A program made the position numbers and the translations under genes. Of a stretch of 64,000 bases of DNA, positions 1 to 8,946 are shown in pieces (position 1 is the first letter of the stretch; every line of letters begins with the position of its first letter). Below the pieces are notes generated by a model. The model saw only the letters and a program-made list of their open reading frames with translations. It was not told where the DNA came from and searched no databases. Source of the stretch: Bacillus sp. IITD106 (GTDB lineage: Bacteria > Bacillota > Bacilli > Bacillales > Bacillaceae_C); NCBI RefSeq assembly GCF_019459225.1, contig NZ_JAIAZY010000006.1:1-64000 (forward strand). The letters run 5' to 3'.

Positions 1-4
1 GCAA

Positions 5-50
5 CAAAAAAACAAACACTCCTTTTCAAACTTCGGAGTGTTTGTTTTTA
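5..50. terminator. bidirectional intrinsic terminator
   Basis: A 12-bp stem (11-22 with 35-46) has an A run before it and a T run after it, so it can terminate transcription from both sides. It lies about 135 bases past the stop of the leftward GNAT gene and may also serve a rightward gene ending left of the window. Positions 60-184 hold no gene I can see. Confidence 0.8.
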
Positions 51-184
51 GTGTATATATTGTCGTTGCTTTATTTTAAATCAACAAGAAGGTTTTCACG
101 TGATGGGGACAAATTATCTAGATAAGATTCTCAACACGATTTAGATTAGTTCTTCCTGCAAACTTCTATATAAATTACAATTAA

Positions 185-1066
185 CTACAATTCTTTGATC
201 ATATACACTTGCTGAGCTTTTATTTGAAAACCAATCTGTTTTAACACGATAAGGGTTTTTTCACTTTTGTTAATTGGTAAATTAGGAACTGTTCGATTGA
301 TATCATCATTAAAATCTCCAAAAACCTGACTTAACAAGAAATAAATAATTTTCACGGCATCTGTCTGATCTGGTTTTACCTCACACTGAAACAAAGTGGT
401 GCTAATATGATTCCCTTGAGAATTAAATAGCTTATGATAATAAGCGTAACCAACTTCATTATCATTGTCATCTTTTACAATGATTCCTTCACCATTTTTG
501 GCACTTTGCCATTGCGTCTGCCATGGACTCATCGCTTTATAAAATGGTAGTTGACCAATTTGTTGGGGTACCACTCTTTTGAAATTATAATTTCTGTTTG
601 AATCTTTGATTGGATTTTGTGGTAACTTTCCATTGAGAATTAAATATTCTAAATTGTCGTCGACTACATAACCCATTTTTTTATATAGAGAAATGGCTTT
701 AGTGTTATCGCTTATTGCCTCAAGTGTTGCTATTTCTATACCTTCTTCTTTTAGAATAGAAAAACTTGAATCTATTAATATTTTTCCAACTCCTTTGCTT
801 CTATATTCCTTGGCAACACCGGTTCCTCCATTCCAAGTAATTTTTTTTCCTTTTACCTCTCTTACACCGTTCAAAACAATTCCAATCGGTTGTTTATCTT
901 CAAATGCTACGATAGATAACGATGGTGAAAGGTCTTCATTAACCATCCTTTTGATAAAATTTTGTGGAGTAGTGGTTGCATCAAAATAATATCCTTCAAA
1001 ACCTGTATTCCAAGCTGTTACAGCTTCAGCTAATGTGCAGTCTATTAACTTTTTAATTTTAATCAT
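185..1066 (-). CDS. GNAT family N-acetyltransferase with C-terminal extension
   Basis: 293 residues. The N-terminal ~150 residues form a GNAT fold. Its acetyl-CoA loop is visible near residues 85-95 (VAKEYRSKGVGKIL), followed by the typical NTKAISLYKKMGYVV segment. Residues ~155-293 form a second module, possibly a degenerate GNAT half as in two-domain GNATs. The ATG is preceded by GAGGGT at good spacing. The gene stands alone, 200 bases from the GH5 gene. The acetyl-donor role follows from the family; the substrate is unknown. The family call is firm, the function is not. Confidence 0.8.
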   Translation of the reverse strand: MIKIKKLIDCTLAEAVTAWNTGFEGYYFDATTTPQNFIKRMVNEDLSPSLSIVAFEDKQPIGIVLNGVREVKGKKITWNGGTGVAKEYRSKGVGKILIDSSFSILKEEGIEIATLEAISDNTKAISLYKKMGYVVDDNLEYLILNGKLPQNPIKDSNRNYNFKRVVPQQIGQLPFYKAMSPWQTQWQSAKNGEGIIVKDDNDNEVGYAYYHKLFNSQGNHISTTLFQCEVKPDQTDAVKIIYFLLSQVFGDFNDDINRTVPNLPINKSEKTLIVLKQIGFQIKAQQVYMIKEL

Positions 1067-1269
1067 CTTTTAACCCTCAATTTTAGTAAGTGTCTGTTAA
1101 TACAGATTTCACTGCTTGTCTAGCCATTCTTATTAGCCCCATATCTACAGTATTTTACCATTTATTTTTTGGGGCATTTTGTTTTTTTAAATGTACATCC
1201 TTTGGTTTAGACTTTTAAAAATATCGTGATTATTGGTATTCAAACGATTTAAGTAGCAGCACGAGTTTC

Positions 1270-4251
1270 TTAATAAAAATAACCATGTTCTAGTGCCGAA
1301 ATGATTTTTTCAGCATCTTCTTCACGAATATGCTTGCCCGAATGTTTGGATACAAAGTCTTTTAGACTTTCAAGAGTTTTGTAGCCATTTTCTCTAGCTT
1401 GCTCAGCCTGTTTTTCCTTACCTTGATCGGTAAAAGCATGTGCCTTTGCAAAATCCCGCTCAGCATTATCTAATTGAACGAGCAGCGCATTCCGTATTCC
1501 TGCTGGTTGAATATTAGCTTTTTCAACTAGATCTCTTACTGCATGTAGATCTAATTCTATCGGCAAATGATTTGAAAAGGACTGTCCTACAAAAATGTTA
1601 TCAACGTTATACGTCCCTGGATCTTCCATCGCTAAACGTATTTCAACAATTGATGATTTATCAATATCACCGCTAATTGATTTTAATAATAACGGAACTC
1701 TCGACCAGGCATTTGCCAACGCTTTTGTTGGAGTATGCGTTTTCGCGGTAGCTTGCTTTCCGTTTTTATCAATCGAGGTTACCGTTACCGTGCTCTCTTT
1801 TCCAGTTCCATTAAATACATCGAAGAGAAGATATTTCGGGAATTTATTCGCTTTATCAGCTAAATTAACTGAAGTCTTTATACTCACATATTGCTGTGCG
1901 ACATCTTTATTTCCATCGTTATTCACTACCAATTTAAGCGAGGCTTCTCCACTAGCTTTATTCTCAAAATCCAATGAAGCTACGGCTCGGCTTCCCGTTT
2001 CAAACGTAGTGCTCTTATCAAGTCCTTCAAAATTCGCAATCCACGTTCTTTCATCCGTGCTTCTAAAATCAGGATTTGCATAATTACGAATCACATCTAC
2101 GAAATAATCATTTCGTTTAAATGATGCATCTGTTCCAACTTGACTCCACTTACTTCTTATTACCTCTTCACTATCGTTTTGAATATTCACTTTCGGAGGA
2201 TTTCCTGTATACATCCCCCAACTGCTTCCTTCTCCCGTAACCTTATATGTCCAAGTGGTAAAACTCCATCCTTGTTGTTCGTATACGTTTAACGCATAAT
2301 CCCAGCTTTGAAGATTATTAAACAATGTAAATTCTCCAACGAGCAGTGGAACATTATAATTCGTCATCTCATTGACCATTGGAATTTTAGAATCCGTGAA
2401 TCTTTTTTGGGAAGGAAAACTATCTATATTATCCCATCCATAAAAATGATAGGAATAGACAACATTTTCCCAACCATACAAATCAGGATTCGGCAGATGA
2501 TATGGCTCCCAAATCGCTTCAATGAACATCATATGATTTTTATCTTTCTCTCTAACTGCTTTATAAAGCTGATCATAAAAATCAAATTGCTCAATTCCAG
2601 TAGCGCCGCCTGGCTCATTTAACAAATCATAGCCAGCCAACCATTTTTCATCTTTGTATCGCTCAGCAATTTTTTCCCAAAGGAAGATGGTTTTATCCAT
2701 ATTTTCCTTGTTTCCAAAAAGATTCCCCTTATCCGGCCGATCTGTATCGCCGGAATGGTCTTTTCCATTTTGCGAACCAGGTGCTCCGTGCATATCTAAT
2801 ATAACGTACAATTCTCTTTTTGCCGCTTCTTTAATAAACCAATCCATTCGATCAAATGCTGTCGACTTTAAGCTGCCGTCCGCGTTAAGCATTTCAAAGT
2901 ATGAAAAAGGTAAACGAACGACATTCATACCGGCCTGTTTGATATTATCAAAATCGGCCTCAGTCCAATAGTTGTCTTGATAAAGATTAATGAGCTCCCA
3001 GGCAGTCTTTTCGCCAAATCGTTCTGTCAATGTTTTAATAGTTGTTTTCTGGTCAGGAGAATTCGTCGGCGACATCCAACTTTCCATCACTAGCCAGCCA
3101 CCCGCGTTCGTTCCACGAAGGATCACTTCATCTCCTGAGCCATAATTTCCACGCATTTTCTTTCCGTCAGCTTTTAAAAATGGAGTAGGATTTTTATCAA
3201 TCGTATATTCATTTACAGCCATTTCGCTTTGATATGGGCCCTTTACAGCAATGGCTTTAATAACGGTGTTTTTAGAAACTTTTATTGGCTGTGTATATTT
3301 CTTAGAAGAAGTAGTTGGATTTTTTCCATCCGTCGTATAATAAATCGTCGCACCTTTAGGAGCTGAAAGTTCAACGGATCGAGCTATCGCATACGTTCCC
3401 GCAGCCGGTGATGCCTTCGGTTTCGCCAAATCTTCCTTTTGGTGAATCACATAGTCAAAAGAACTTACCTCACTATAAATATCGCCTTTCGGATTGTACG
3501 CCACAGCCTTAAGGGTTGTACTTGTCTCCAATCTTAAAGGGCCTTTATAAAGAGAAGACTCTTTCGTTGGAATCGTTCCGTCTGTCGTATAGTAGATGTC
3601 CGCCCCAACAGAATACGTACGCAGCTCAACGACGACAAAATTATCGTATTCCCCCGATGGATGATATGCTGTCGGCTGGTCCGGCGGAATTGGAGGTAGA
3701 TTTTTCGCAAAAAACAGTTGATCAATATAGTAAACACCCTCATTCCATTGACCAATTCGGACTTCGCTAATGCTTGCAAAGTCAATTCCTGAAAAACTGC
3801 TCATCGGAACTTCATATCGAACCCATTCATTTTTCTTCGTGCTCATCGCCTTCCAGCCAAAGTCCGTTGACTTGCCGTGACTGTCTGTAAGAGAAATTTT
3901 TATCGTATTCGAACCTTGTGTATCTTTTATATAAAACACAAAATATTCCATTCCCGTTGCATCAACCCGCTGCCCCATTGATTTAATACTGATGCTTCCT
4001 TTACTTACACTTGGATCTCCACTTTCTAATACTTCATACTTAAGTGATTGCTTTCCTTCATATGTATCGTCTGTTGACAATGCACCTGTTGCACCTTGAG
4101 CAGCAGTGAACTGTGCATCATTCCCATCAAAATCTTGAAACATGACGGCATCATCAGGAATTTTAGCAAGCTGATGATTTGGCAGCATTGTCAACACCAT
4201 TGTCATGATAATAGCAATTGAAAAAACTTTCGCATATTTACCCGTTTGCAT
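1270..4251 (-). CDS. secreted multidomain GH5 glycoside hydrolase (exo-1,3-glucanase-like)
   Basis: 993 residues. A signal peptide (~1-28) is followed by a carbohydrate-binding-like beta domain (~36-182) and two chitobiase/hexosaminidase C-terminal-type repeats (~195-268 and ~280-351, each with YYTTDG). The GH5 barrel spans ~370-745, then a second CBM-like beta domain (~760-890) and a helical tail. The barrel has LNEP with the likely acid/base Glu546 and LLVGEF with the likely nucleophile Glu640. The segment LDMHGAPGSQNGKD resembles the GH5_9 exo-beta-1,3-glucanase signature. The probable role is extracellular degradation of beta-glucan; exact specificity is inferred. RBS AAGGTGGG precedes the ATG. 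The gene is monocistronic, with a cre site upstream. Confidence 0.85.
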   Translation of the reverse strand: MQTGKYAKVFSIAIIMTMVLTMLPNHQLAKIPDDAVMFQDFDGNDAQFTAAQGATGALSTDDTYEGKQSLKYEVLESGDPSVSKGSISIKSMGQRVDATGMEYFVFYIKDTQGSNTIKISLTDSHGKSTDFGWKAMSTKKNEWVRYEVPMSSFSGIDFASISEVRIGQWNEGVYYIDQLFFAKNLPPIPPDQPTAYHPSGEYDNFVVVELRTYSVGADIYYTTDGTIPTKESSLYKGPLRLETSTTLKAVAYNPKGDIYSEVSSFDYVIHQKEDLAKPKASPAAGTYAIARSVELSAPKGATIYYTTDGKNPTTSSKKYTQPIKVSKNTVIKAIAVKGPYQSEMAVNEYTIDKNPTPFLKADGKKMRGNYGSGDEVILRGTNAGGWLVMESWMSPTNSPDQKTTIKTLTERFGEKTAWELINLYQDNYWTEADFDNIKQAGMNVVRLPFSYFEMLNADGSLKSTAFDRMDWFIKEAAKRELYVILDMHGAPGSQNGKDHSGDTDRPDKGNLFGNKENMDKTIFLWEKIAERYKDEKWLAGYDLLNEPGGATGIEQFDFYDQLYKAVREKDKNHMMFIEAIWEPYHLPNPDLYGWENVVYSYHFYGWDNIDSFPSQKRFTDSKIPMVNEMTNYNVPLLVGEFTLFNNLQSWDYALNVYEQQGWSFTTWTYKVTGEGSSWGMYTGNPPKVNIQNDSEEVIRSKWSQVGTDASFKRNDYFVDVIRNYANPDFRSTDERTWIANFEGLDKSTTFETGSRAVASLDFENKASGEASLKLVVNNDGNKDVAQQYVSIKTSVNLADKANKFPKYLLFDVFNGTGKESTVTVTSIDKNGKQATAKTHTPTKALANAWSRVPLLLKSISGDIDKSSIVEIRLAMEDPGTYNVDNIFVGQSFSNHLPIELDLHAVRDLVEKANIQPAGIRNALLVQLDNAERDFAKAHAFTDQGKEKQAEQARENGYKTLESLKDFVSKHSGKHIREEDAEKIISALEHGYFY

Positions 4252-4279
4252 CCTTTTCCCACCTTATAAAAATAATCTA

Positions 4280-4293
4280 TTAAAGCGCTTACA
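4280..4293 (-). promoter_or_regulatory. cre site (CcpA) of the GH5 gene
   Basis: Read on the minus strand the site is TGTAAGCGCTTTAA, close to the Bacillus cre consensus TGWAARCGYTWNCW (only the penultimate C is lost). It lies between the predicted promoter and the start codon, about 29 bases before the ATG, where bound CcpA could act as a roadblock. Confidence 0.6.
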
Positions 4294-4618
4294 AACTAAA
4301 GATATATGAATCTATTCATTCGGATTATAACACACGAAAATCGAGTAATATGACAGTTATTTGATGATTTTCACGAATCAAAACTTTTGGACTACTTTAA
4401 ACTAATCCATAATTACTAAGGAGAGTTACTTGCTAATTTCAAAGCTATTCTCTTAAAACAATGATATATAGAGGTTTCTTTTAATTATTTGGATTTTTAA
4501 AGAAAAATGACTAAAGAACGAATTTATATTTTCAAATTGACAGTGACAACCACCTTCTATTAAGTTTTAGTTATCTTTACATTATTTTGAAATAGCCGAA
4601 ATAAGGAGGATGATAAAA
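4294..4618. other. intergenic region between divergent GH5 and DUF485 genes
   Basis: This AT-rich stretch holds the GH5 promoter at its left end. On the plus strand there is a perfect TTGACA at 4537-4542, but only a poor -10 (TTAAGT, 17-bp spacer) goes with it, so the symporter promoter is uncertain. Nothing else is visible. Confidence 0.4.
4324..4329 (-). promoter_or_regulatory. extended -10 promoter of the GH5 gene
   Basis: The minus strand reads TGTTATAAT, a perfect -10 hexamer with the TGn extension. No good -35 lies 17 bases upstream. The start point would fall near 4317, placing the cre site at about +24 to +37. Confidence 0.45.
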
Positions 4619-4966
4619 GTGGCAAACACAGCTTTTGAAAGAAAAAAGCCGAATAAGAAGGTAGACTTTGAATTAGTTGAAAGGAGTACTCCTTTTCAAG
4701 AATTACTAAAGGCGAAAAGAAAATTTTTAGTTCCTTCCATTATACTTTTCATTGCACTCTATTTACTTTTTCCAATATTGATCTCTTATACCGACATAAT
4801 GGATCGCCCTGCAATTGGAGACATTTCATGGGCATGGGTTTATGCTTTGCTTCTTTTTGTTATGACATGGGTATTAGCCACTATTTACATGAAAAAAGCT
4901 GAATCATTCGACAGAATGGCAGAAGATGTGTGGAAAGACACAAATAAGGGGAGGAAAGTCCAATGA
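4619..4966 (+). CDS. DUF485 family inner membrane protein, partner of the acetate-type symporter
   Basis: 115 residues from GTG 4619. That start is chosen because AAGGAGG ends only 1 base before the ATG at 4610 but about 10 bases before the GTG. Two membrane helices are visible (~43-63 and ~76-97) with a soluble tail, the usual DUF485 layout. In many bacteria a DUF485 gene directly precedes an ActP-type sodium/acetate symporter. Here its stop overlaps the next start (ATGA at 4963-4966), so translation is coupled. The biochemical role is not established. Confidence 0.8.
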   Translation: MANTAFERKKPNKKVDFELVERSTPFQELLKAKRKFLVPSIILFIALYLLFPILISYTDIMDRPAIGDISWAWVYALLLFVMTWVLATIYMKKAESFDRMAEDVWKDTNKGRKVQ

Positions 4967-6490
4967 ATCCCACCGTCATTATCTTATTTCTGATTATTGT
5001 GGCCATGACTCTTTGGATAACGTACTATGCCGCAAAGAGGACAAAAACAGCAAATGAATTTTATACAGCAGGCGGCGGACTAAAGGGATATCAAAATGGA
5101 TTAGCAATCGCTGGTGACTATTTATCAGCAGCATCTTTTCTAGGAATTGCCGGAGCTATTGCTCTAACTGGGTTTGACGGTTTTTTATTTAGTATTGGTT
5201 ACCTAGTTGCTTATCTTGTTGTCATGTTCATTGTTGCGGAACCACTTAGAAATCTTGGAAAATATACGCTTGCCGATATGATCAACTCACGTTTTGACGC
5301 GAAAAAAGTAAGGGCGACCGCTGCTTTGAATACGGTTACAATTGTTATTTTTTATATGATTGCCCAACTAGTTGGAGCAGGTGCATTAATTCAATTATTA
5401 TTTAAAATTGATTATTGGATTGCTGTATTAATTGTTGGGGTGATGATGACGATTTATGTCTTGTTCGGCGGAATGACAGCCACAAGCTGGGTGCAAATTA
5501 TCAAGGCAATTTTGCTCATGCTCGGTACGATTATTATTTCATTCTTAGTCCTTTCACGTTTTCATTTTAATATTTTGGAAATGTTCAGCACGATGAAAAA
5601 ACGCCACACCTCTTGGGGAAGCATACTTAAATCCAGGCGTTAAAAATACTGTTCCTCTTGATACGATTTCACTTATGATCGCCCTTCTTCTTGGGACGGC
5701 GGGGCTACCTCATATTTTAATGAGATTCTTCACTGTAAAAGATGCGAAAACAGCTCGCAGTTCTGTTATATGGGCAACGTGGATTGTGGGAATTTTTTAC
5801 GTAATGACGATATTCCTTGGCTTTGGTGCTGCCGCTTTTGTTGGATCTGAAGCGATTAAAAGAAGTAATGCTGCGGGAAATATGGCGGCTCCACTCCTTG
5901 CACAAGTACTTGGTGGGGATGTGTTAATGTCCTTTGTTTCAGCCGTTGCCTTTGCCACCATTTTAGCCGTTGTGGCAGGACTTGTCTTATCGGGAGCTTC
6001 GGCTTTTGCACACGATATTTACGGCCAAATCATCAAAAAGGGAAAAGCATCCGAGAAACAACAAATGAAGGCTGCTAAATATGCTGCCCTTGGTGTTTCT
6101 GTTCTATCGATTTTACTTGCCCTATTTGCCCAAAATTTGAACGTAGCTTTTCTCGTTTCACTAGCCTTTTGTGTTGCGGCGAGCGCAAACCTTCCTGTCA
6201 TTGTATACACCATTTATTGGAAGCGATTTAACACAACAGGTGCGATGAGCGGTATGTTGGCGGGATTACTGTCATCACTGATTCTAGTTGCCATTAGTCC
6301 AAATGTAATTTCTCCGGTGGAAGGTGCAGCCTTTTTCAAGGGCGATCCGATATTTCCGTTGACTAACCCTGCATTGATTTCAGTTCCAATCGGATTCATT
6401 GGAGCGGCGATTGGAACGGTTTTATCCAGCAGTCAGGATGCGAAACGCTATGCCGAGGTAAAAGTGAAGGCAAATACTGGATATCGTTAA
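4963..6490 (+). pseudogene. sodium/solute symporter, ActP/YwcA-like, split by a +1 frameshift
   Basis: The first frame runs 4963-5643 and the second 5675-6490. Together they give a symporter of about 508 residues. The 5' part carries the SSS-family start (TANEFYTAGGGLKGYQNGLAIAGDYLSAASFLG, written here only as landmark to residue ~65), and the 3' part GLPHILMRFFTVKDAKTARSSV and the remaining helices. At 5596-5601 there are six A residues. Removing one joins the frames exactly, giving ...STMKNATPLGEAYLNPGVK.... The likely substrate is acetate or another short monocarboxylate, judging from the family and the DUF485 partner. The break may be a real inactivating mutation, a phase-variable run or a sequencing error. 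No other decay is seen. Confidence 0.85.
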
Positions 6491-6497
6491 ACAACGA

Positions 6498-6531
6498 TTG
6501 GCTGCTGTATGTATAACCAGCAGCCAATTTT
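6498..6531. terminator. terminator after the symporter
   Basis: A 10-bp stem (TTGGCTGCTG at 6498-6507 with CAGCAGCCAA at 6518-6527) is followed by TTTT. It separates the symporter from the convergent secreted orphan. Confidence 0.8.
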
Positions 6532-6989
6532 CACTTACATTTATTAACGCGATTACTTAAAATCGGCGGTCCGAGTTTTTCTGTTTTTGAATCAGAAGAC
6601 CGCACCTGTATGACCGCATCATTCATTGTAGAAGTAATATCATCGAATCTCCCTGCCCACGTTGGTCCATCAACTTCTGGAGTTGGATATAGCTTAAAAC
6701 GCCAACTGATTTCATTTTTGATAAAAGCAAAGCCTTCATATGTATCGTAATTACCTAACGTGGTTGGATCAGGTAAATGTAGAGCGTGGATACTTAGGCT
6801 TGTTCTCGGAAAACTTGGTGTCAATTTAACTTTATAAAGAAGTGCAACTCCTTTAGCATTGTAATCTTGTTTATTTATTGGTTCTAGTACTAAACTGCAT
6901 GGGAAGGTAGGATCTGTACTTGCTTCGGCAAAGGTACCAGCACTTCCAATAATCAAAAAAAGAAACGTAACGAATAGAGTTTTTTTCAT
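6531..6989 (-). CDS. secreted protein of unknown function
   Basis: 152 residues from ATG 6989. This start is chosen because it opens directly into a signal peptide (MKKTLFVTFLFLIIGSAGTF, cut near AEA) and has GGGGGA upstream; a longer frame reaches 7076 with no signal at its front. The mature part has one cysteine near the front (FPCSL) and one at the end (NKCK), which could form a disulfide. The body is beta-rich with a WAGRFDDITS segment. I do not recognise the family. It is probably exported. Confidence 0.55.
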   Translation of the reverse strand: MKKTLFVTFLFLIIGSAGTFAEASTDPTFPCSLVLEPINKQDYNAKGVALLYKVKLTPSFPRTSLSIHALHLPDPTTLGNYDTYEGFAFIKNEISWRFKLYPTPEVDGPTWAGRFDDITSTMNDAVIQVRSSDSKTEKLGPPILSNRVNKCK

Positions 6990-7065
6990 GGTTTCCCCCA
7001 AATGTTTTTCGTTAGTTTCTCTTTTATGTTGCTTTTTATTTAGCGAAGTGAGTGTTGACTTCGGG

Positions 7066-7314
7066 TTAAGATTCATCCAATTTTCTTTTCATTTCTTTAA
7101 TTCTGGAAAGACTTAGGTTTGATAATTCTGCAATTTCATCTTCTGAGAATCCCTTTTCCAGCATTTTATAAACCATGTTTATTATTCCTTGTTCACGTCC
7201 TTTTTCAACGCCTTGTTTTATGCCCTGTTTCAGTCCTTTTTCATAATAAGAATTTGGCAGTTTGAGCACACGCTTTGCTTCCTCTTCGGGGAGTTTAGTG
7301 ATTTCCTTGGCCAT
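7066..7314 (-). CDS. stand-alone C-terminal tail of an Rpn-type nuclease/putative transposase
   Basis: 82 residues. The pattern PNSYYEKGLKQGIKQGVEKGREQGI followed by a short helical segment is the C-terminal end of Rpn (PD-(D/E)XK nuclease/putative transposase) proteins, which are normally about 300 residues. The nuclease domain is absent and no remains of it lie upstream. The start has a strong RBS (AGGAGG, 7-8 bases before the ATG), so the tail may be translated alone. In some Rpn genes a short C-terminal product is made from an internal start. Alternatively it is just a remnant. Confidence 0.6.
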   Translation of the reverse strand: MAKEITKLPEEEAKRVLKLPNSYYEKGLKQGIKQGVEKGREQGIINMVYKMLEKGFSEDEIAELSNLSLSRIKEMKRKLDES

Positions 7315-7510
7315 TTGTTTTTCCTCCTAGTCTATTAATTTCACAAATATTCAAAAAGTTTTGAATCGATTCCTTAAATAAACGGTCGTGGTCGATGAAT
7401 GGGGGATTTTCTTCACGGATTATGATTGGGGATAGGGTTACTAGCAGTCTTTTTACCACCTTTCTGAAAAATCTATATTACTGCCTTCATTGTACCAATC
7501 AGCATTCATT

Positions 7511-7541
7511 GATGCAATGAAGTATAAATGGAACGTATTTA
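7511..7541 (+). promoter_or_regulatory. possible sigma-G-type promoter of the sspH pair
   Basis: A GATGCA -35-like hexamer (7511-7516) lies 17 bases before CGTATTTA (7534-7541), a loose fit to the forespore consensus. It is proposed mainly because the downstream genes are SASPs. Confidence 0.25.
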
Positions 7542-7572
7542 GCAAAAATATCAGTTGAAAGGAGGTATGAGA

Positions 7573-7758
7573 TTGGACATTCGACGAGTTCAAGAAATAA
7601 TTAACTCACCAACAATGATCAATGTGAATTACCATGGGATACCCGTTTATCTCCAAGAAGTGAATGCTCAAAATAATACAGTTACGATTTTCCCTCTCGA
7701 TGAAATGGATAATAAACAGGTTGTAGATATAGAGGGTCTAGTTGAATTAGGACCATAA
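7573..7758 (+). CDS. sspH: small acid-soluble spore protein, H type (first copy)
   Basis: 61 residues from TTG 7573. GGAGG at 7561-7565 lies 7 bases before this TTG but only 1 base before the ATG at 7567, so TTG is the better start. It also gives the family's normal N-terminus (MDIRRVQEIINSP). Conserved SspH features are the RVQEII helix, NYHGIPVYLQ and the acidic end. SspH proteins are made in the forespore and stored in the core. The second sspH follows after 19 bases. Confidence 0.85.
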   Translation: MDIRRVQEIINSPTMINVNYHGIPVYLQEVNAQNNTVTIFPLDEMDNKQVVDIEGLVELGP

Positions 7759-7777
7759 AAATAAGGAGGCTACATAA

Positions 7778-7957
7778 ATGAACAGGCAAAGAGCAGCGGA
7801 AATCGCGGAATCTCCTGATATGAAACATGTTACGTACAATGGAAAACCAGTATATATTCAGCGTGTAGATGATCAAAACGATACGGCGCGCGTGTTTCAT
7901 TTGGATGATCCAGGAAATGAGTTTGACGTTCTGGTAACGAATTTAATAGAAAAGTAA
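7778..7957 (+). CDS. sspH: small acid-soluble spore protein, H type (second copy)
   Basis: 59 residues (MNRQRAAEIAESPDMKHVTY, then NGKPVYIQRVDDQNDTAR, ending in LIEK). It is even closer to the SspH pattern than its neighbour: RAAEIAESPDM, VTYNGKPVYIQ and ARVFHLDDPG are family hallmarks. RBS AAGGAGG sits about 9 bases before the ATG. The pair is a tandem duplication within one transcription unit, closed by the terminator at 7970. Confidence 0.9.
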   Translation: MNRQRAAEIAESPDMKHVTYNGKPVYIQRVDDQNDTARVFHLDDPGNEFDVLVTNLIEK

Positions 7958-7969
7958 GCTTAGCAAAAT

Positions 7970-8001
7970 GAGCAGAGGCAAATAGATTCTCTGCTCTTCT
8001 A
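7970..8001 (+). terminator. terminator of the sspH pair
   Basis: An 8-bp stem (GAGCAGAG at 7970-7977 with CTCTGCTC at 7989-7996) is followed by a short T-rich stretch. Confidence 0.65.
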
Positions 8002-8037
8002 ATGATTGACGTTTTACTCCTTTTTCCATAGCCAATT

Positions 8038-8087
8038 GTCGGATAACCGAATTCTATTCTCGTATAGGCATATTTTACTCTCGGATA
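8038..8087. repeat. three octamers at exact 21-bp spacing
   Basis: GTCGGATA (8038-8045), CTCGTATA (8059-8066) and CTCGGATA (8080-8087) recur every 21 bases, joined by AT-rich spacers. They lie between the sspH terminator and the end of the leftward ABC operon. This looks like a degenerate short tandem repeat; no function can be read from it. Confidence 0.5.
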
Positions 8088-8166
8088 AGCCGTCGTCTTA
8101 TTTCTAAAAAGATGGTCCTAGACAAAACATTAATTCAGAATCAGCTCTCTCACATATTGGATTCTC

Positions 8167-8934
8167 TCAAAAATCCATTTCTCTTAACCATCGCGTAAGT
8201 CTTTCTTCCCTATCCTTCATATCATCGCGTCCCTTTTGATACTTACTCAGACGCTTTTCACCGACAATTTGCCCATCTAGCATATAGAGGATGCGCTCTG
8301 TTTTGGCGGCCACTTTTACATCATGAGTAACTAATAGAATCGCTGTGCCTTCCTTATTAATATCAGCCAACATTTCCATAATGTCATTGGCAGACTTAGA
8401 GTTTAAAGCACCTGTTGGCTCATCACCGAAAATAATATGCGGTTCATTCATAAGTGCCCGACAAACAGCCGCCCTTTGTAATTGACCACCCGATGCTTCG
8501 GAAATGTCATTGTTGGCTAATTCTAATATTCCTGCTTTTTTCATTAATGCTTCAGCCATTTCGTTGATATTTTTGCGACTTTTATTATTGCTCAAGTATG
8601 CAGAAAGAATAATATTATCGTAAATACAAAGATTTTTTAATAAATGAATATGTTGAAATATAAAACCCATTTCATTTAAACGCAGCTCCGACAAGTCCCT
8701 TTCGGATAATCTAGAAATCTCTTTACCATTAAATACAACACTGCCGGACGAGAGTATGTCCATGCCACTAAGATTGTAAAGCAACGTTGATTTACCAGAA
8801 CCAGAGGGTCCCATTACAGAAACAAATTCGCCTTTTTTAATTTGCAAATTTACATTTTTTAAAACTTCATGCTCATTATTCTTTCCAACTACGTATGTTT
8901 TGCCTAATCCTTTGGCTTCCAAAACGATTTCCAA
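8167..8934 (-). CDS. ABC transporter ATP-binding protein (MacB/LolD type)
   Basis: 255 residues, TTG start with a GGGGAGA RBS. Walker A GPSGSGKST is at residues 42-50. Then come the Q-loop (IFQHIHLL), an unusual signature ASGGQLQRAA, Walker B IIFGDEPTGAL and the H-loop LLVTHD. A charged tail (~225-255) extends beyond the usual domain. It powers the FtsX-type permease encoded 12 bases upstream and is the last gene of the TetR operon. Substrates of such pairs are commonly peptides, antibiotics or lipids; here unknown. Confidence 0.9.
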   Translation of the reverse strand: MEIVLEAKGLGKTYVVGKNNEHEVLKNVNLQIKKGEFVSVMGPSGSGKSTLLYNLSGMDILSSGSVVFNGKEISRLSERDLSELRLNEMGFIFQHIHLLKNLCIYDNIILSAYLSNNKSRKNINEMAEALMKKAGILELANNDISEASGGQLQRAAVCRALMNEPHIIFGDEPTGALNSKSANDIMEMLADINKEGTAILLVTHDVKVAAKTERILYMLDGQIVGEKRLSKYQKGRDDMKDREERLTRWLREMDF

Positions 8935-8946
8935 AACATCTCCCCC

